From: Endomicrobium sp.
Lineage (GTDB): Bacteria; Elusimicrobiota; Endomicrobiia; Endomicrobiales; Endomicrobiaceae
Length of the DNA stretch: 56,221 nt
Direction: 5' to 3'
Assembly: GCA_031266185.1 (NCBI GenBank)
Contig: JAISBM010000013.1
Span: 1 to 56,221, forward strand
This document shows, in pieces, positions 56,064 to 56,221 of this stretch; the first letter of the stretch is position 1, and every line of letters begins with the position of its first letter. The notes beneath the pieces were generated by a model that saw nothing but the letters and a program-made list of their open reading frames with translations, searched no databases and was not told the DNA's origin. The translations under genes were made by a program, and so were the position numbers.

Positions 56064-56221
56064 ATGGAACAAGTTCAAAAAAGTCATTTGAAACGCAAAC
56101 TTAAAAACAGGCATATACAGTTTATATCTCTTGGAGGAGCAGTAGGCACAGGATTATTTTTAGGGGCAGGAGGCGCTATTTTTGCTGCTGGACCTTCTGT
56201 TCTTTTAGGCTACTTGATCTC
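56064..56221 (+). CDS. Amino-acid permease, AAT/APC family (copy 4, cut by window end)
   Basis: The 52 visible residues start [20 protein letters not shown] and continue [20 protein letters not shown] into [11 protein letters not shown]. This is the same N-terminal motif as the three preceding genes, so it is a fourth tandem paralogue. It begins 10 bases after copy 3 and probably belongs to the same transcript. Confidence 0.85.
   Translation, partial: MEQVQKSHLKRKLKNRHIQFISLGGAVGTGLFLGAGGAIFAAGPSVLLGYLI

Overview
The window is a low-GC bacterial chromosome segment with compact operons of housekeeping genes separated by long stretches of decaying genes. At least a dozen recognisable genes are broken by one or more frameshifts while their protein similarity is still readable. 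That pattern, together with the gene content (tatAC with a NapH-like ferredoxin and a DUF362 protein, GH57, stacked amino-acid permeases, remnants of DUF1016, DUF4143, Fic and 'mobile mystery' genes), fits a host-restricted lineage under recent genome reduction. My best guess is an Elusimicrobiota endosymbiont of the Endomicrobium type, but this is inferred from style and not from a marker gene.

Left end (1-5.6 kb): the tail of a PD-(D/E)XK protein, an intact GH57 glycosidase, then a DUF1805 fossil followed by three intact same-strand genes: a tRNA-dependent cyclodipeptide synthase (CDPS), a double-PAS histidine kinase and a SemiSWEET-like PQ-loop membrane protein. This trio is the most interesting system in the window. 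5.6-9 kb (minus): a DUF362 Tat substrate, a NapH-like polyferredoxin, tatA and tatC form one operon.

9-17.7 kb is an accessory region: an adhesin-like fossil, an intact DUF4143 ATPase, a serine-recombinase fossil, a MarR regulator with a textbook promoter and palindromic operator followed by broken CGGC and SDR genes, tRNA-Ser(GGA), an AlbA_2/RecG-like regulator, two DUF1016 nuclease fossils (one apparently split by a segment carrying tRNA-Ala(GGC)), and a GC-rich repeat found upstream of both tRNAs. 17.7-31.6 kb (minus) is core: rho, coaE-polA-trxB-trxA, fmt-def, a small lipoprotein, proB, and gatC-corA-gatA-gatB.

31.8-41.6 kb (mixed): a GT9 glycosyltransferase, nucleotidyltransferase and DUF2284 fossils, an HTH-Fic protein with three operator half-sites, a PIF1-like helicase, a subtilase split from its C-terminal sorting-like domain by a 9-bp homopolymer, a broken DUF4143 ATPase, and a mobile mystery A/B pair in which only A is intact. 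41.8-44.1 kb holds three DnaA-box-like sites, parB, parA and a perfect parS, so it may be near oriC. 44-51.5 kb (minus): another broken DUF4143 gene, a sugar transporter plus beta-phosphoglucomutase-like HAD, a GyrI-like fossil, a CoA-binding protein, a membrane protein and an AGCS amino-acid symporter next to a gutted paralogue. 51.8 kb to the end (plus) is a tandem array of four AAT-family amino-acid permeases, the last cut by the window edge.

A dispersed intergenic repeat of about 80-90 bp with inverted ends (CCTGACTTGA / TCAAGTCAGG) recurs throughout.
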